Shown here piece by piece: positions 33,731 to 42,825 of a stretch of DNA of 64,000 nucleotides (the first letter of the stretch is position 1; each line of letters starts with the position of its first letter). The notes beneath the pieces are model-generated. The model was not told the origin of the DNA, did not search any database, and worked only from the letters and a program-made list of their open reading frames with translations. The position numbers were made by a program, and so were the translations under genes. Location of the stretch: positions 992,001 through 1,056,000 of the forward strand of contig NZ_CP056080.1 of NCBI RefSeq assembly GCF_014217215.1, in the 5' to 3' direction. This DNA comes from Rothia nasimurium. Lineage in GTDB: Bacteria > Actinomycetota > Actinomycetes > Actinomycetales > Micrococcaceae.

Positions 33731-35089
33731 CTACTTACCGGTGTAGCCTTCGTCGGCTATGTCTGCCGGGAACTTGGGGCGGTAGCCGGGGAACCAGCCA
33801 ACAGCCGCAAGAAGAAGTAGGGCACCGGCCACGATAAAGGCGGGGAAGAAGCCCCAGGCGTCGATGATAAAGCCAGCTACGAGCGGGCCGACAATCAGGC
33901 CGATGTCTGAGACCATCTGGTAGTAGGCCAGGGGCTGACCGCCTGAGCGCTTGTTGCCCACAATGTCTGAGACAGCAGCCTGCAGGGAGGGGCCGAGTAG
34001 AGCCGAGGCAATGCCCAGAAGTACGGCTGCCCCCACAAAGACAAGCGGGTTGGTAATCAGGCCAAAGACGATGGTGACGATACCTGCCAGAATCAGCCCG
34101 GAAAAGACCATGGGACGGCGGCCAATCTTATCGCCCATCTTGCCCGAATAAATCTGGACCAGGGCGTTCCCGGCGGCGTAGGTGGCCAGGGTGAAACCTG
34201 CCAGCTTGGCTCCAGCAACTGCGGCATCGTAGGTGGCTTCACCGGCATGCAGGTTAGCCAGGAGGGCTACAGCGGCGAGGGGAACCACCGTTGACTGCAG
34301 ACCGAAGACGCTCCACCCTACCGCCAGGTTGGTCACGAGGGCTGCTTTGAAGTTGGTGAACTTCAGGGCATCGGCCAGCTTGAGTTCGGGCTTGGGTACA
34401 GCGATACCCTGGGTGTTGAGGTTGACCTCCTGCGGCTCGTCCTTGAGCTGGGTGAGCACTACCAGGGCAGCGCACAGGAGCATTGCCGCATAGACAAAGA
34501 AGGGCATCCGCATACCCAGGGACGAGGCCGCTGCCCCCAGAACGGGCCCCAAAATATTACCCAGCAGGAAGGACGTAGCAAAGTAGCCCGAGACCTTACC
34601 CCGAATCGTCGGGGGTGAGTTGCGCACCAAGATACCCATGGCGGCCACGGTGAACATGACCGAGCCGGTGCCACCGACAATGCGGGAGGCAATCAGCATG
34701 GGGTAGTTAACTGAAAGTCCGGCGCCAATGGACCCCAGCCCCACAATAATGAGGCCCGCTGAGTAGATGCGGCGCTCGCCGAAGCGGGAGATGAGGCGTC
34801 CGGACGCCGGCGCGAAAGCCAGGCGCGAGAGGGCGAAGGCTGAGACGACGAAGGTCGCTGCCATGGCTCCCACATCGAAGCTGCGGGCAAAGCCGGGGAG
34901 CACTGGAGCGACCAGACCGTAGCCGAGGGCAATGAGGAATGAGGCTGCAATAAGGACCTTAATTTGGGTAGGTACCTTGACGGTTTCGGTGGCGCGGGGC
35001 TTTTGGTTGCGGCTTTCCTGCCGTACGGATTCGGGGATGATGGGGATAGCCCCGGTGTCCATGGAGGGGGTGGGGATGTGGTTGCTCAT
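33731..35089 (-). CDS. Major facilitator superfamily transporter
   Basis: A 452-residue MFS permease, predicted 12 membrane helices after a ~45-residue polar N terminus. The first helix ALGYGLVAPVLPGF and the A-like motif RLISRFGERRIY between helices 2 and 3 match drug/proton antiporters (DHA1 type). The second half repeats it as KMGDKIGRRPMV. The hydrophobic C-terminal helix is followed by a short basic tail. Substrate cannot be deduced. It is divergent from ftsY and convergent with smc, with no co-transcribed partner. Confidence 0.85.
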   Translation of the reverse strand: MSNHIPTPSMDTGAIPIIPESVRQESRNQKPRATETVKVPTQIKVLIAASFLIALGYGLVAPVLPGFARSFDVGAMAATFVVSAFALSRLAFAPASGRLISRFGERRIYSAGLIIVGLGSIGAGLSVNYPMLIASRIVGGTGSVMFTVAAMGILVRNSPPTIRGKVSGYFATSFLLGNILGPVLGAAASSLGMRMPFFVYAAMLLCAALVVLTQLKDEPQEVNLNTQGIAVPKPELKLADALKFTNFKAALVTNLAVGWSVFGLQSTVVPLAAVALLANLHAGEATYDAAVAGAKLAGFTLATYAAGNALVQIYSGKMGDKIGRRPMVFSGLILAGIVTIVFGLITNPLVFVGAAVLLGIASALLGPSLQAAVSDIVGNKRSGGQPLAYYQMVSDIGLIVGPLVAGFIIDAWGFFPAFIVAGALLLLAAVGWFPGYRPKFPADIADEGYTGK

Positions 35090-35243
35090 GCGGTGATACT
35101 CTGGTGACTCTTTGCTGTGTCAATCTATCTGAAAAGTATCATAACTCACAAAAGTGGCCTCTGTGGGGCGCACTGTGCAGAAGTGCATTCTACTCCCGCT
35201 GTTGGGGCTGTATGGGGCGGGGAGAATATGGCAAGCTAGAAGG

Positions 35244-36347
35244 GTGAATGATTCTCTAACTCTCATTGTGTACATACTTCTCGGTGTGCTGATTCTAGGT
35301 GGCGTGCTTGCGGTTCTGCTCCGCGGCCCTAAGGCCCCTAAGGAAGGCTACGAGGGCACCCGCGATGCCGATGACCTCCCCGCAGATAGCGCTGACGGGC
35401 CGGTCACCACTATCGAGCGTCCGGCGTCCGCCCAGGGCCGTCTGGTGCGCCTGCGCGCCCGTCTCTCACGCTCCAATAACCTGCTGGGCAAGGGCCTGCT
35501 GGCCCTGCTGTCCCGCGACAAGATTGACCAGGACGTCTGGGACGAGGTCGAGGAGACCCTGCTCCTGGCAGACCTGGGTGCCGAGCCCTCAGCCCGCCTG
35601 GTGGAGGCCCTGCAGCAGCGTGTGCGCGTGGAGGGCACTGAGAATCCCGCCCACGTCAAGCAGATGCTGCGTGAGGAGCTTCTTTCAATCGTGGGTGAAG
35701 ATACCGACCGCTCCCTGGCCCTGGACGGTGCCGACGGTAACCCCGGCGTCGTTCTGGTCGTTGGCGTAAACGGTGTGGGCAAGACCACCACTGTGGGCAA
35801 GCTGGCCCGCGTAATGGTCGCTGAAGAGAAGAACCTCCTGCTGGGTGCAGCCGACACCTTCCGCGCGGCGGCTGCCGACCAGCTCCAGACCTGGGGCGAC
35901 CGCGTAGGGGTGGATACCGTCCGCTCCGATAAGGACGGCGCCGACCCGGCTTCCGTTGCCTTCGAAGCTATCCGCGAGGGCAAGGCCCGCGGCGTCGATA
36001 CTGTCATGATTGACACCGCCGGACGCCTGCAGAACAAGGCCGGCCTGATGGACCAGCTGGGCAAAATCAAGCGCGTGGTCGAGAAAGAAGCCCCGGTCAC
36101 CGAGGTGCTCCTGGTCATTGACGCCACCACCGGCCAGAACGGCATGATCCAGGCCAAGGTCTTCTCCGAGGTCGTTCAGATTACCGGTATCGTGCTGACC
36201 AAGCTCGACGGCTCAGCAAAGGGTGGCATCGTGGTCGCTATCCAGGAAGAGCTGGGTGTGCCCGTCAAGCTCATCGGCCTGGGCGAAGGCCCCGACGACC
36301 TGGCGCCCTTCGAGCCCGGTGCCTTCGTTGACGCCCTCCTTGACTAA
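35244..36347 (+). CDS. ftsY: Signal recognition particle receptor FtsY
   Basis: The SRP receptor GTPase (367 residues) that docks ribosome-nascent chain-SRP complexes at the membrane. GTG 35244 gives one N-terminal membrane helix (LIVYILLGVLILGGVLAVLL) followed by a short acidic linker and the NG domain. The G1 loop is GVNGVGKTT, G3 DTAGR, G4 TKLDGSAKGG, and the closing motif is GLGEGPDDLAPF. The upstream open frame to 35154 is rejected because it would put 30 residues before the anchor. Its partner Ffh is encoded 6.5 kb downstream. A very strong terminator follows. Confidence 0.95.
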   Translation: MNDSLTLIVYILLGVLILGGVLAVLLRGPKAPKEGYEGTRDADDLPADSADGPVTTIERPASAQGRLVRLRARLSRSNNLLGKGLLALLSRDKIDQDVWDEVEETLLLADLGAEPSARLVEALQQRVRVEGTENPAHVKQMLREELLSIVGEDTDRSLALDGADGNPGVVLVVGVNGVGKTTTVGKLARVMVAEEKNLLLGAADTFRAAAADQLQTWGDRVGVDTVRSDKDGADPASVAFEAIREGKARGVDTVMIDTAGRLQNKAGLMDQLGKIKRVVEKEAPVTEVLLVIDATTGQNGMIQAKVFSEVVQITGIVLTKLDGSAKGGIVVAIQEELGVPVKLIGLGEGPDDLAPFEPGAFVDALLD

Positions 36348-36370
36348 AGCTCAACCTGAGTTCACCTAGG

Positions 36371-36409
36371 AACCGGGGGAACTGTTTCAAACAGTTCCCC
36401 CGGTTTTTT
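36371..36409 (+). terminator. Strong intrinsic terminator after ftsY
   Basis: A 14-bp stem (AACCGGGGGAACTG and its complement) with a 7-nt loop is followed by TTTTTT. Confidence 0.92.
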
Positions 36410-36429
36410 CATACCCGCCTAGAGCGCCG

Positions 36430-36540
36430 GTAACCTGTCCGTTACTGTCCGAAACACCCCCGTAACCCCTGTTTTCATACCCGCAACACGGGGAGGGCAC
36501 CTGTAACCGGGGCGAAACTCCAGGCGCAAGCAGCCGAAAC
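36430..36540 (+). promoter_or_regulatory. GlnR-type boxes upstream of amt-glnB
   Basis: GTAAC (36503-36507), six bases and GAAAC (36514-36518) exactly match the actinobacterial GlnR half-site pair gTnAc-n6-GaAAc. A further GAAAC at 36536-36540 lies two helical turns (22 bp) on. A second array upstream has GTAAC (36430), GTTAC (36441), GAAAC (36451) and GTAAC (36462) spaced 10-11 bp. Phase and consensus both support GlnR binding and nitrogen control of amt. Confidence 0.6.
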
Positions 36541-36632
36541 ACGCGCAGAGAACAATAGAACCTGTCAACACACCAAGAGCCGGTCTACCGGCACACAGGT
36601 TTTCTCTACGGGTTTTGAAAGGGGTAACAGGC

Positions 36633-37889
36633 ATGGAACTCACCGCCAGTGATGTTTGGACCGTGGTCGCCGCGGCACTTGTTCTGTTCATGACACCGGG
36701 TCTCGCTCTCTTCTACAGCGGTATGACGCGAGCCAAGTCAGCACTCAACATGATGATGATGTCGGTCATCTCAATGGGACTTGTCGGTGTGTGCTGGGTA
36801 CTTTGGGGCTACAGGATGAGCGGGGGAGACGCCCTCATCCACGACATCGTCGGCTCACCCTTCAACGATTTTGGCCTATCAGCTACGCTTGCGGACGGCG
36901 GCACCAACCTCCTCTCGGTAGCCTTCAGTTCCACCTTCGCTATCATCGCGGTGGCTATCATCTCAGGGTCTATTGCAGACCGCGCCCGCTTCGGCGCCTG
37001 GTGCATCTTCGTGCCCCTCTGGCTCACCCTGGTCTACTGCCCCCTGGCCTTCATGGTGTGGGGCGGTGGCCTCTTCGGTGAAGAGGGCTTCATCGGGTCC
37101 ATGTTCGGCGAAGCCATCGACTTTGCAGGCGGCCTGGTAATTCACATCAACGCCGGTGTCGCCGGTCTCATCCTGGCCCTGGTGCTGGGTGCTCGCAAGG
37201 GCTTTGGTGAAGACCCTAACCAGCGCCCCCACTCCCTGCCCCTAGTCATGCTCGGTGCAGCTATCCTCTGGTTTGGCTGGTTCGGCTTCAACGTGGGGGC
37301 TGCTGCGGACGGCGCCCAGGCAGGTCTGATCTGGGTCAACACCCTTGCCGCCCCGGCAGCTGCCATGCTCGGCTGGGCCCTGCTTGAACGAATCCGCGAC
37401 GGCCACGTAACCTCCCTGGGCGCGGCGTCCGGCCTGGTCTCTGGCCTGGTAGCCATCACCCCGGCCTGCGCCAACGTTGACCCGGTCGGTGCCCTGGCCC
37501 TGGGCTTTATCTCGGGTATCGCCTCAGGCTGGGCTGTGGGCCTCAAGTACCGCTTCGGCTACGACGATTCTCTTGATGTAGTGGGTGTACACCTGGTCTC
37601 CGGCCTCATCGGCACCCTGGCCCTCGGTTTTATCGCAACCCCGGCCACCGGAACCGCCGGTCTCTTCTACGGTGGCGGTCTAGGCCTGCTGATTACGCAG
37701 ACCGTTGCAACCGTTATTTCCATGATCTTCTGTGCGGTCATGACCCTGGTGATTGTGATTCCGATTCACCGCACAATGGGCTTCCGCGTCAGCGAAAAGC
37801 AGGAAGTCCAGGGCATCGACCTGGCCCAGCACGCTGAGACCGCCTACTCCATGTCCACCGGCACCTCCGGTGCCTTCGCCAAACACTAG
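36633..37889 (+). CDS. amt: Ammonium transporter
   Basis: An Amt/MEP/Rh channel (418 residues, about 11 membrane helices) for ammonium uptake. The N-terminal FMTPGLALFYSGMTRAKSALNMMMMS is diagnostic. The conserved IHINAGVAGL and VHLVSGLIGTLALG histidine helices, which form the twin-His pore, are present. GAAAGGGG precedes ATG 36633. It is co-transcribed with the PII gene 12 bp downstream, and GlnR-type boxes precede it. Confidence 0.96.
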   Translation: MELTASDVWTVVAAALVLFMTPGLALFYSGMTRAKSALNMMMMSVISMGLVGVCWVLWGYRMSGGDALIHDIVGSPFNDFGLSATLADGGTNLLSVAFSSTFAIIAVAIISGSIADRARFGAWCIFVPLWLTLVYCPLAFMVWGGGLFGEEGFIGSMFGEAIDFAGGLVIHINAGVAGLILALVLGARKGFGEDPNQRPHSLPLVMLGAAILWFGWFGFNVGAAADGAQAGLIWVNTLAAPAAAMLGWALLERIRDGHVTSLGAASGLVSGLVAITPACANVDPVGALALGFISGIASGWAVGLKYRFGYDDSLDVVGVHLVSGLIGTLALGFIATPATGTAGLFYGGGLGLLITQTVATVISMIFCAVMTLVIVIPIHRTMGFRVSEKQEVQGIDLAQHAETAYSMSTGTSGAFAKH

Positions 37890-37901
37890 GGGAGCCGTAC
37901 C

Positions 37902-38240
37902 ATGAAACTGATTACAGCGCTGATTCAGCCCGAAAAATTTGATGATATCCGCGAAGCCCTCGAAAAGTTTGGGGTCGACGGTATGACAGCCTCCGAAGCC
38001 CAGGGCTACGGTCGCCAACACGGTCACGTTGAGGTCTACCGGGGCAAAGAATACGACATTCGCCTGATCCCTAAGGTTCGTCTGGAAATCCTGGCGGACG
38101 CTGACCGGGCCGAGGACATCATCGACCTCATTATCGCCACCGCTAATACTGGTAGCGCCGGGGACGGCAAAATCTGGGTGAGCAGCGTGGATGAGGTGGT
38201 TCGAGTCCGCACCGGAGAACGCGGGCTCTCTGCCATCTAA
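37902..38240 (+). CDS. glnB: Nitrogen regulatory protein PII
   Basis: A 112-residue PII signal protein that senses 2-oxoglutarate/ATP/ADP and blocks Amt. The T-loop contains Tyr51 (YRGKEY), the site modified by uridylylation or adenylylation. The B-loop GDGKIWV and C-loop RTGERG residues are intact. It directly follows amt. The modifying enzyme gene glnD, which usually follows amt-glnB in related genomes, is not present in this window. Confidence 0.96.
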   Translation: MKLITALIQPEKFDDIREALEKFGVDGMTASEAQGYGRQHGHVEVYRGKEYDIRLIPKVRLEILADADRAEDIIDLIIATANTGSAGDGKIWVSSVDEVVRVRTGERGLSAI

Positions 38241-38261
38241 ACACAAGCGACATACAAATCT

Positions 38262-38302
38262 AGGGCAGACCCACGGTTTCGTGGGTCTGCCCTTACTTTT
38301 TG
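38262..38302 (+). terminator. Intrinsic terminator after glnB
   Basis: A perfect 14-bp stem, AGGGCAGACCCACG and its complement with a GTTT loop, is followed by TACTTTTT. Confidence 0.9.
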
Positions 38303-38383
38303 CAGTCTGGGTAGGAGAGCTGGCAGGGAGGGGCGGACGTGAGTCAGGGCGGCGGCGGGGGAGTGCCGGGTAGACTAGGGGGC

Positions 38384-39211
38384 ATGAAACTTGTCTCCTG
38401 GAATGTTGATTCACTCAATGCTGCACTCACCAGTGAGTCGGCCCGTGCCCTGCTCTCCCGTGATGTCTTTGCCTCTATCGCCCTGTTGAACCCCGACGTC
38501 CTTGCCCTGCAAGAAACCAAGCTCTCTGCCAAGGGGCCTACCAAGAAGCATCTCGAAGCCCTGCACGCCTACTTCCCCGACTACAAGATTGCCTGGGTAT
38601 CTTCCGACGAACCCGCCCGCAAGGGCTACGCCGGGACCATGTTCCTCTACCGCCCCGAACTGGAACCGGTTGTCACCTACCCCCGCCTTGACGCGCCGAC
38701 CACCATGGACTCCGAGGGGCGTATGATTACCCTCGAATTCGAAAACTGCTACATCACCCAGGTCTACACTCCCAACGCCTCCGAGGGGCTGCGCCGCCTG
38801 GCTGACCGTCAGGTCTGGGATCGTCTTTATGCTGACTACCTGGCAACCCTGGACGCCAGCAAGCCGGTACTGGCGACCGGCGATTTCAATGTTGCCCACA
38901 CCGAAATCGACCTGGCTAACCCTAAGTCCAACCGCCGCTCACCCGGCTTTACCGATGAGGAACGAGAGGGCTTCACCCACCTACTTTCACGTGGGTTTAC
39001 CGATACCTTCCGCCACCTGCACGGCGATATTACCGGTGCCTACACCTGGTGGGCCCAGCGCTCTAAAACATCCAAGATTAACAACACCGGTTGGCGTATT
39101 GACTACTGGCTGGTCAGTGACCGCGTGGCCGATAAGGTCACCACATCGGAGACGATCGATTCAGGACCCCGCCAGGATCACACTCCGATCCTGTTGGAAA
39201 TTGAGCTGTAA
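38384..39211 (+). CDS. xth: Exodeoxyribonuclease III / AP endonuclease
   Basis: An exonuclease III-family enzyme (275 residues) that cuts at abasic sites in DNA repair. The N terminus MKLVSWNVDSLNA carries the metal-binding Asn. Later landmarks are LALQETKLS (metal-binding Glu), TGDFNVAHTEIDLANP (catalytic Asp/Asn) and the C-terminal RQDHTPILLEIE (catalytic His). ATG 38384 is chosen; the upstream extension is Gly-rich and not family-like. TAGACT ends 7 bp before the ATG, so a leaderless transcript is possible, though GGGGGG could also serve as a ribosome site. Confidence 0.93.
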   Translation: MKLVSWNVDSLNAALTSESARALLSRDVFASIALLNPDVLALQETKLSAKGPTKKHLEALHAYFPDYKIAWVSSDEPARKGYAGTMFLYRPELEPVVTYPRLDAPTTMDSEGRMITLEFENCYITQVYTPNASEGLRRLADRQVWDRLYADYLATLDASKPVLATGDFNVAHTEIDLANPKSNRRSPGFTDEEREGFTHLLSRGFTDTFRHLHGDITGAYTWWAQRSKTSKINNTGWRIDYWLVSDRVADKVTTSETIDSGPRQDHTPILLEIEL

Positions 39212-39227
39212 TTCTAGAAACAATTAT

Positions 39228-39270
39228 GCCGTCACGATTCATCTACTTTAACCAGCTGGTTCGTGACGGC
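39228..39270 (+). terminator. Hairpin after xth
   Basis: GCCGTCACGA (39228-39237) pairs with TCGTGACGGC (39261-39270) over a 23-nt loop. No T tract follows. It directly precedes a TACAAT -10-like box (39273-39278) that may start the restriction-modification gene. Confidence 0.5.
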
Positions 39271-39321
39271 GATACAATGAGGGGCGACATTAAACGTATT
39301 TAGCTTCCACGAGGTTCCCCT

Positions 39322-42300
39322 TTGACTCAGACAACAAAAGCATATCTAGACGAGTATGTTAAAGCCGTTAAACAAAACCTAGCAACAGGCATAGGGGAGC
39401 CTGAAGCGCAACTTACAACACCTACCGCGGTTCTTATCCAAAATGTGGGGACAAGTTCAATATCCGGGGTGGGTACTGTAGTAACAGTTCGGGAAACTCG
39501 CCTAGATGGGGGCGATGCACGTCCTGATTTTGGCGTTGTTGTAGACGGTCTACTTACGGGCCATGTTGAGTTGAAGAAACCAGGAACTTCGCTTGACCCA
39601 GTGAGCTTTGATAAGCGTAATAAAGAACAATGGAGAAAGCTAAGGCGTTTGCCAAATCTTCTCTATACCAATGGCTCTGAATGGTATCTGTATTCATTTG
39701 GTGAGCTAGTTGCCCAGGCAACTGTTCATCTCTATGCGGTTACTCCAGATGAAGCGATCTACCAGTTTGAGCGACTCTTAAAGACTTTTTTGGCCTGGGA
39801 ACCGCTACCGATTACTAAGGCGAGTTCTTTGGTAGAGCGTATGGGGCAGCTCGCGGCTCTGCTTCGTGAAGAGATACTGGTCCAACTCAAGGAACAGCGT
39901 AAGGCCAAGAACAATAATCCCAGGGTTGCCCTAGCTGATTTGTACCTTTTAGGTTTGAAAGATGACTGGCGTAGCGTTCTCTACCCTGGTGCCACTGATG
40001 AAGAATTCGCGGATGGTTTCGCACAGACCGTAGTATTCTCTCTGATTATTGCCGTCTCCGAAGGCCTTGAGGTCAATGTTCAATCCCTCAACGCTGTGTC
40101 ACGTGATTTGCGCGGTAATCATGGCCTTTTGGGGAGCGCTTTGGGTTTGCTAACCGACTACATAAATGCAGACAGCCCCCTTTATCGGACTTTGACTATT
40201 ATTACCAGAATGTTTGAGGCCGTTGCCTGGGAGGAGATTTCTCAGGGGAAAGAGGACGTTTACCTCCACCTTTACGAGCATTTCTTGAGCGTTTATGATC
40301 CTGAGCTACGCAAGAAAACGGGTAGTTACTATACGCCTGTTGAAGTTGTGGACTCTATGGTTCGGCTGACTGATGAAGCTCTCCGTGGTTTCTTAGGGAA
40401 AGATATGGGGCTAGCATCGGATGGGGTAGCTGTAATTGACCCGGCGATGGGTACAGGTACGTATCCGCTGTCAGTTTTGCGCTCTGTTGCTGCTAATCCC
40501 GACTTGTTAGGACCGGGGGAAGTTGCAGACCGTGTGAGCGCAATGGCTGAGAACCTTTACGGTTTTGAGCTACAGTCTGGTTCATTTGCGGTAGCAGAAC
40601 TCCGGATTAGTCAGACAATTGAGCAGCTTGGTGGCACAATCCCAGACGAGGGGTTGAACCTATACGTCACGGATACTTTGGAAGACCCTACTGCCACCTC
40701 GAATAAGCGTATGAGCTATAACCTACAGGTAATTGCCCAGCAACGGATTTTGGCGAATAAGGTTAAAGCTGAAACCCCGATTCAGGTATGCATAGGCAAC
40801 CCGCCTTATAAGGACAAATCTGAGGGTCTGGGGGGATGGATAGAGTCGGGTAACATCGATTCAGGGGTCCCTCTTGCTGACTTCCGTAAGGAGGGCAATG
40901 GGCGTTTTGAATATGTCCTGAAAAATCTCTATGTTTACTTTTGGCGGTGGGCCTTCTGGAAAGTCTTTGAATCTGCTGAGACAACAGATACTGGGGTAGT
41001 TTGTTTCATTACCGCAGATGGCTATCTGCGTGGTCCAGGTTTTGCGGGTATGCGTGAGTACATTCGCCGTAAGACCAGCCGGGGCTGGATTATTAACGTC
41101 ACTCCTGAAGGCAAGACCCCGCCAGCTAAGAACGCCATATTCAACATTGAGACTCCTGTTACGATTGCGCTCTTTGTAAGAGAACCGGGAACATCCGAAG
41201 ATACCCCAGCTGATATCCGTTACATTGCTCTGGGAGGAACTCGAGAACACAAATTCAAGCAACTAGAGTCTCTGACTCTCAAGAGTGAGCGTTTCGAACC
41301 AGTTCGTGAGGGTTGGGGGGATAAGTTCACGCCTAAGCCGACAAGTGATTGGGATAGCTACCCGGCTATTTCCGATCTCTTTCTATGGCAAAGCCCAGGT
41401 ATTAAGCCTAATAAGACGTGGGTTTATGCACCATCAACCACGGTATTAGAAACCCGCTGGACGCACCTTGTTTCCGAGGAAAATCTTGAACTCAAAAAAG
41501 AGATGTTCAAGGAAACTTCCAGTACATCCCTTCAGAAAACTTGCAAGCCTTTACCTGGTATCGACGTCGTTGAAGATACCACTAACCCTGTTGAAAACCT
41601 CGATTGGTTGGTTGGTACTAAAACAGTCCGTGTTGGGTATCGCTCCTTTGACCGACAATACTTAATTCCTGATAGTCGATTACTTCATAGGCCGGTTCCA
41701 AATCTATGGGCAGCACGCATTCCCGGCCAGATTTTTGTGGTGGAACAACATGCTCGTTTCCCAGAATCTGGCCCCGGATTGTATTTTGATTCGCTGATAC
41801 CGGATATGAACCATTTCAATAATCGAGGTGGGCGTGTCCACCCCCTTTATCACCCGGACGGTAGTGCCAACCTTATTGAAGGTGTCCTCTCCTCGCTCGC
41901 TGATAGACTCGGATTAGAGGTCACTGAAGAAGATATTGTGTTCTACCTAGCTGGGATTACTGGACACTCTGGTTACGTTCGAACCTTTGACGAAGAACTG
42001 CAAGAAGCTGGTATCCGTGTTCCGGTTACGGCTGACCCCGAGCTGTGGACTAACCTGGTGAAACTAGGCCGTAATATTGTCTGGCTCCATACCTATGGAG
42101 AAGCCGGTGAACCTATTCCAGGGATATCGAGAATCAGAGACGTAGGTGATGGGTACAGCCTGCCAATCTATGAGAAGGCCATGGGCCGTGATATGCCAGA
42201 GGATAAGCCGACATGGGAGCCCTCTATCACCATCGGCGAGCATACCTACGAAAGAGTCGTGTGCTTTGGTAACGCAATCTGGTCTGGCGTTGATCGCCGT

Positions 42301-42609
42301 GTCTTTGATTACACAGTGGGCGGAAACAACGTGATTGGCTCATGGGCGGGATATAGGCTCAAAAGCCCTAATGGTAAACGTACCTCTCCCCTGAACAATA
42401 TTGTTCAAGAGACATGGCCCCGGGAGTGGTCGGAAGAGTTCAACGAGCTTCTCGCTGTTCTGACTCATCTTATATACCTCGAAGACCAGCAACAGACTCT
42501 GTTGGAAGCTGTTTTGACCGGTCCGCTCATTTCTCTTGAGGAATTTGAGAAAGCTGGGGTAATCTTCCCTCAGACTAGCCGAAGTCGCAAGCCCAAGATG
42601 CCCAGCTAA
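39322..42609 (+). CDS. Single-chain restriction-modification enzyme (type ISP/IIG-like)
   Basis: A 1095-residue fused endonuclease/adenine methyltransferase/specificity protein. N-terminal residues about 60-95 hold a PD-(D/E)xK-type site (RPDFG then HVELKK). After a helical region comes an N6-adenine MTase with motif I DPAMGTGTY (about residue 373) and motif IV GNPPY (about 493). The C-terminal ~450 residues resemble the target-recognition domain of type ISP enzymes. No DEAD-type helicase domain is seen, so it is closer in layout to type IIG than to full-length type ISP. The TTG at 39322 is preceded by GAGG. The gene is clearly more AT-rich and uses rarer codons than its neighbours, a sign of horizontal transfer. 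Likely phage defence. Confidence 0.85.
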   Translation: MTQTTKAYLDEYVKAVKQNLATGIGEPEAQLTTPTAVLIQNVGTSSISGVGTVVTVRETRLDGGDARPDFGVVVDGLLTGHVELKKPGTSLDPVSFDKRNKEQWRKLRRLPNLLYTNGSEWYLYSFGELVAQATVHLYAVTPDEAIYQFERLLKTFLAWEPLPITKASSLVERMGQLAALLREEILVQLKEQRKAKNNNPRVALADLYLLGLKDDWRSVLYPGATDEEFADGFAQTVVFSLIIAVSEGLEVNVQSLNAVSRDLRGNHGLLGSALGLLTDYINADSPLYRTLTIITRMFEAVAWEEISQGKEDVYLHLYEHFLSVYDPELRKKTGSYYTPVEVVDSMVRLTDEALRGFLGKDMGLASDGVAVIDPAMGTGTYPLSVLRSVAANPDLLGPGEVADRVSAMAENLYGFELQSGSFAVAELRISQTIEQLGGTIPDEGLNLYVTDTLEDPTATSNKRMSYNLQVIAQQRILANKVKAETPIQVCIGNPPYKDKSEGLGGWIESGNIDSGVPLADFRKEGNGRFEYVLKNLYVYFWRWAFWKVFESAETTDTGVVCFITADGYLRGPGFAGMREYIRRKTSRGWIINVTPEGKTPPAKNAIFNIETPVTIALFVREPGTSEDTPADIRYIALGGTREHKFKQLESLTLKSERFEPVREGWGDKFTPKPTSDWDSYPAISDLFLWQSPGIKPNKTWVYAPSTTVLETRWTHLVSEENLELKKEMFKETSSTSLQKTCKPLPGIDVVEDTTNPVENLDWLVGTKTVRVGYRSFDRQYLIPDSRLLHRPVPNLWAARIPGQIFVVEQHARFPESGPGLYFDSLIPDMNHFNNRGGRVHPLYHPDGSANLIEGVLSSLADRLGLEVTEEDIVFYLAGITGHSGYVRTFDEELQEAGIRVPVTADPELWTNLVKLGRNIVWLHTYGEAGEPIPGISRIRDVGDGYSLPIYEKAMGRDMPEDKPTWEPSITIGEHTYERVVCFGNAIWSGVDRRVFDYTVGGNNVIGSWAGYRLKSPNGKRTSPLNNIVQETWPREWSEEFNELLAVLTHLIYLEDQQQTLLEAVLTGPLISLEEFEKAGVIFPQTSRSRKPKMPS

Positions 42610-42637
42610 CAAAGTTAGGTAATTTATATAGGCCTCT

Positions 42638-42673
42638 AACTGGGGTGGATGTGTCCACCCCAGTTGTTCTTTA
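42638..42673 (+). terminator. Intrinsic terminator after the restriction-modification gene
   Basis: AACTGGGGTGGA (42638-42649) pairs with 42654-42665 over TGTG and is followed by GTTCTTTAT. The next 152 bases to ffh hold no gene. Confidence 0.85.
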
Positions 42674-42825
42674 TCGGGCAGATGTATCTATTCTTCGACC
42701 AATAGTCTGTACCTGAACCCTGCTAGAACGGGTCCTGATGCGTTATTCTTAATAGCTGACTTACATTTGAGTGGGCGCAGTTCCCCTCCTCGAACCCATC
42801 CAGCCACGAAAGTAGTGCACAGCTC

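Noticed and set aside
36419-36691. Minus-strand open frame of 90 codons before amt
   Set aside because: It covers the GlnR boxes and the amt start, and shows no protein-like features.
39228-42673. Inverted repeats as ends of a mobile element carrying the restriction-modification gene
   Set aside because: The hairpins on the two sides differ in sequence and look like ordinary terminators; no target-site duplication was found.
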